A DNA stretch of 8,231 nt from Acidobacteriaceae bacterium (GTDB lineage Bacteria; Acidobacteriota; Terriglobia; Terriglobales; Acidobacteriaceae): positions 149 through 8,379 of the forward strand of contig PLBX01000208.1 of NCBI GenBank assembly GCA_003135495.1, written 5' to 3'. A program made the position numbers and the translations under genes. Positions within the stretch are counted from its first letter, which is position 1, and every line of letters begins with the position of its first letter. Shown in pieces: positions 6,171 to 8,231 of this stretch. Below the pieces are notes generated by a model. That model was not told where the DNA came from, did no database searches, and was given only the letters and a program-made list of their open reading frames with translations.

Positions 6171-6863
6171 ATGGCGAACCGCAACAACAAGGTACTCGAA
6201 CTACCGAACTACTCTCCGATAGAGGCAGTTCGATACTTCCATATCCCGGTTTCGACACTCGCCTATTGGACCGAAGAACCGAACGCGCTTGTGACTCTTC
6301 CCTCGCGACGCCCACGGTTGCTATCGTTCAAGAACCTAGTGGAATTGTATGTACTCGAGGGCTTACGCAAAATCCACGGAGTACATACATCCCGGATAAG
6401 GTCTGCCGTTGATTTCTTGTTGCAGACCGAGAGGTCCCGCCACCCGCTCGCAGATTACGACATCAGAACCGAAGGCAAGAATGTCGTTTTCTACAAGAAA
6501 GGCAAGCCCCTCATAAATGCGTCGCTCTGGGGACAATATGAGATGGAGCCTATCATTAGCGGCTACCTTCATCGTGTCGAAAGAGATCCACATGGCGTTG
6601 CATGCAGACTGTTCCCATACACCAAGCGTGAACAAATAGAGCAAAAATTGCAATCACCGCAGACGGTGGAAATTAATCCTGCCGTTTGCTTTGGGCTACC
6701 AGTTTTGGCTGGGTCAAGAATCACGACTGGCTTTTTGGCTAGCCGATATCGCGGTGGGGACTCGGTTTCGTCGATAGCAAATAGCTATGGTAGACCCGTG
6801 GCAGCGATCAAAGAAGCAATCGAATGGGAACTCGGCAAAAACCTCCGCGAAGAGGCAGCGTAG
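6171..6863 (+). CDS. VapB45-like antitoxin: HTH plus DUF433
   Basis: 230-residue protein of two parts: an N-terminal MerR-like helix-turn-helix (YSPIEAVRYFHIPVSTLAYW, about 14-33, followed by PRLLSFKNLVELYVLEGLRK) and a C-terminal DUF433 domain (about 164-221) with VEINPAVCFGLPVLAGSRITTGFLASRY and GDSVSSIANSYGRPVAAIKEAIEW. This pairing, followed by a PIN-like gene, matches VapB45/VapC45 of Mycobacterium tuberculosis (Rv2018/Rv2019, antitoxin about 239 residues). The inferred job is to bind and silence the toxin and repress the operon. I chose ATG 6171, with AGGT at 6163-6166; a TTG at 6159 would add four residues. Codon use is AT-richer and less biased than in glpD or the permease, in line with acquisition by transfer. 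An unrelated DUF433 regulator remains possible. Confidence 0.8.
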   Translation: MANRNNKVLELPNYSPIEAVRYFHIPVSTLAYWTEEPNALVTLPSRRPRLLSFKNLVELYVLEGLRKIHGVHTSRIRSAVDFLLQTERSRHPLADYDIRTEGKNVVFYKKGKPLINASLWGQYEMEPIISGYLHRVERDPHGVACRLFPYTKREQIEQKLQSPQTVEINPAVCFGLPVLAGSRITTGFLASRYRGGDSVSSIANSYGRPVAAIKEAIEWELGKNLREEAA

Positions 6864-7323
6864 TTACACTTTCTACCTCGACGAAAATTGGGACTGTCCT
6901 GAGGTAAAGACCGAACTCCACAAGGCCGGGATTCGCTACCGCATCTACAAACAAGATGTGGCTGCTAACATTGGAACCTCCGACGACGCTTTTCTTCCGA
7001 AGGTAGGCACTCACGGCTGGATACTCATTACCGCCGACTGGCATCAACGCTACCGTCCGAGAGAAATTGAAGATATTCGCCGCTACAGAGTTAGGCACTT
7101 TGCAATGCCGGGAAACTTAGGCGCAAAGGCAATGGCGCAACTTTTGGCCGCAGCGAAAAATAACATTCGCGCGTGTTGCCGAGACAACGAGCCGCCCATC
7201 AGTGCGACCGTCCTAAAAAACAGTTGCGTTAAGCTCTTAATGGACGCAAGGGGCAGACTGTTCGACCGCCGCGAAGAAAAGTTGTATTGCAAGGGGAGAG
7301 TCACCACCCGGGCACCCTACTGA
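6787..7323 (+). CDS. VapC45-like PIN-domain toxin (putative ribonuclease)
   Basis: 178-residue frame with a PIN-like fold resembling VapC45 and DUF5615 proteins, presumed metal-dependent RNA-cleaving toxins. Acidic positions fit: YLDEN (D32, E33, N34), SDDAF (D66, D67) and ILITADWHQRY (D84, H86). The core starts only at about residue 26. The frame has a single usable start, ATG 6787, inside the antitoxin gene, giving a 77-nt overlap; codons between it and the antitoxin stop (6861-6863) contain no ATG, GTG or TTG. No Shine-Dalgarno sequence precedes it, so translation is probably coupled to the antitoxin, or a non-standard start nearer 6864 is used. The N-terminal ~25 residues are Lys/Ser/Asn-rich and may be by-product of the overlap. 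The C-terminal ~70 residues after the PIN core are uncharacterised. The stop is 4 nt from the convergent parB stop. Confidence 0.75.
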   Translation: MVDPWQRSKKQSNGNSAKTSAKRQRSYTFYLDENWDCPEVKTELHKAGIRYRIYKQDVAANIGTSDDAFLPKVGTHGWILITADWHQRYRPREIEDIRRYRVRHFAMPGNLGAKAMAQLLAAAKNNIRACCRDNEPPISATVLKNSCVKLLMDARGRLFDRREEKLYCKGRVTTRAPY

Positions 7324-7327
7324 AATC

Positions 7328-8231
7328 CTACTTCCCCCGCAGCATCCCCACCACCCGATCGAAATCCTCTAGCGTCCCGTACTCAATCGTGATCTTCCCT
7401 TTGCCTTTGCGATCGCGAATTCGCACCCTCATCCCCAGTACCACCTCCAGCGAACGCTGCGCCGCGCGTACGTTGGGATCGACCCATCGTGCTCCGCCTT
7501 CTTTTGGTTCAGCCGCTTCGGCCTTGGCGATGTGGCTGTCCATAACCATCTCTTCGAGCAGCGCCACCGACATTTTTTTCGCGATCACTACCCGCGCCAC
7601 TTTTATGATCTGGCTCTCGTCGCTCAACGACAGCAACAGGCGCGCGTGGCTGTATGACAACTCTTTGTTTCGCAGCGCCGCCTGCACCTCCTGTGGTAGT
7701 TTCAGCAGCCGCAAATAATTCGACACCTGCTCGCGCGAAACGCCCACACGTTTTCCAATTTCTTCCTGCTTCAGCCCGAATTGCGTGCTCAGTTTAGCGA
7801 ACGCCTGAGCCTGATCGAGACAATCAAGATCCTGCCGCTGCAGGTTCTCGACCAGCGTCATCTCCGCTGCCTGCTGCTCCGAGACGCGCTTCACGATGGC
7901 CGGGATCGTCGGCTTCCCTGCAAGCTTCGACGCGCGAAAACGCCGCTCGCCCAGAATCAGGATGAAGCGCTCTTTGTCTTTGCCATCTGAATAAACTTCC
8001 GGCCGAACCGATGGCCGAACCACAATCGGCTGCAACACCCCTTGCACCTGAATCGATCCCGCCAGGTCCGACAGCGCCCTCTCCTCGAACTCCGTCCGCG
8101 TCTGGTAAGGATTCTGCTCAATCTGATCAAGCTCAAGCAGCAGTACTTCGCCATCCAAAATTCGTCCCGCAGCCGAAGCCTGCAAACTATCCACAACCTC
8201 CGAATCCGGTGGAGCGACGGGCGTCCCCGCC
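7328..8231 (-). CDS. parB: Chromosome partitioning protein ParB/Spo0J, 5'-partial
   Basis: DNA-binding CTPase clamp that loads at parS sites and works with ParA in chromosome segregation. In order: box I LELDQIEQNPYQTR; VQGVLQPIVVRP; the nucleotide-binding GERRFRA (7951-7931 on the minus strand); ENLQRQDLDCLDQAQA (about 7850-7805); a helix-turn-helix EEIGKRVGVSREQVSNYLRLLKLP (about 7770-7697); and a C-terminal dimerisation domain ending EDFDRVVGMLRGK. A GTG at 8194 could start it, but the frame stays open to the window edge (AGTPVAPPDSEV upstream) and the usual N-terminal ALGRGL ParA-contact motif is missing, so the true start is most likely outside, with parA expected further right. No parS-like TGTTTCACGTGAAACA is visible here. 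The open upstream codons coincide with an interspersed repeat (8209-8231). Confidence 0.93.
   Translation of the reverse strand, partial: AGTPVAPPDSEVVDSLQASAAGRILDGEVLLLELDQIEQNPYQTRTEFEERALSDLAGSIQVQGVLQPIVVRPSVRPEVYSDGKDKERFILILGERRFRASKLAGKPTIPAIVKRVSEQQAAEMTLVENLQRQDLDCLDQAQAFAKLSTQFGLKQEEIGKRVGVSREQVSNYLRLLKLPQEVQAALRNKELSYSHARLLLSLSDESQIIKVARVVIAKKMSVALLEEMVMDSHIAKAEAAEPKEGGARWVDPNVRAAQRSLEVVLGMRVRIRDRKGKGKITIEYGTLEDFDRVVGMLRGK
8209..8231. repeat. Repeat segment matching the post-glpD element
   Basis: The last 23 nt of the window match 2835-2857 at 21 of 23 positions (GTGGAGCG, CGG, CGTCCCCGCC). The copy is cut by the edge and lies in the open reading frame upstream of the ParB core, so it is either translated as ParB linker or marks the non-coding region before a GTG start at 8194. 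Confidence 0.5.

Noticed and set aside
7324..8231. parS site near parB
   Set aside because: No TGTTTCACGTGAAACA-like palindrome found by eye in the window.

Overview
The window (8,231 nt) looks like a chromosomal segment of an acidobacterium (Acidobacteriota, Koribacter/Terriglobia-like). That rests on GC-rich genes with C-ending codons, on intergenic DNA packed with short interspersed repeats of a kind I associate with these genomes (elements running from GTCATCCTGAGCG to GAAGTCGAAGGACCCCTA; GGGGTGCCCC blocks; TGGAGCG-CGG-CGTCCCCGCC blocks), and on the protein sequences. The assignment comes from recognition by eye, not from a search.

Layout, left to right. (1) 2-979 (+): the C-terminal part of a PAS-linked HisKA_3/HATPase sensor kinase, cut by the window edge. 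Its last ~30 residues are read out of an interspersed repeat, and its ATP-lid region is encoded by a G-quadruplex-type run. (2) 980-1242: intergenic, with the second copy of that repeat and an 11-bp perfect hairpin. (3) 1243-2835 (+): glpD, FAD-dependent glycerol-3-phosphate dehydrogenase, with a promoter-like sequence placed so that the mRNA could be leaderless. (4) 2963-3397 (+): a small two-helix membrane protein of the DUF6526 type. (5) 3398-3583: intergenic, with a 16-bp tandem repeat and a long hairpin inside an interspersed element, between convergent genes. (6) 5449-3584 (-): a 12-TM APC/KUP-superfamily permease resembling the potassium importer KimA, with two of the expected binding-site residues changed. 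(7) 5450-6158: about 700 nt without a convincing gene, a mosaic of repeat fragments. (8) 6171-6863 and 6787-7323 (+): a two-gene module resembling VapB45/VapC45 (MerR-like HTH plus DUF433 antitoxin; PIN-like toxin), with the toxin ORF overlapping the antitoxin by 77 nt. (9) 8231-7328 (-): chromosome-partitioning protein ParB, open at the right edge, its stop 4 nt from the end of the toxin ORF.

The genes do not form one pathway. GlpD links glycerol phosphate to the respiratory chain, the permease probably moves K+ or an amino-acid-like substrate, ParB belongs to chromosome segregation, and the toxin-antitoxin pair looks like an acquired insertion next to parB, with less biased, AT-richer codon use than glpD or the permease. 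The most interesting items are the toxin-antitoxin module with its deep overlap, the altered KimA-like site, the repeat-derived kinase tail, the G-quadruplex motif, and a repeat segment that may be translated in the ParB linker.
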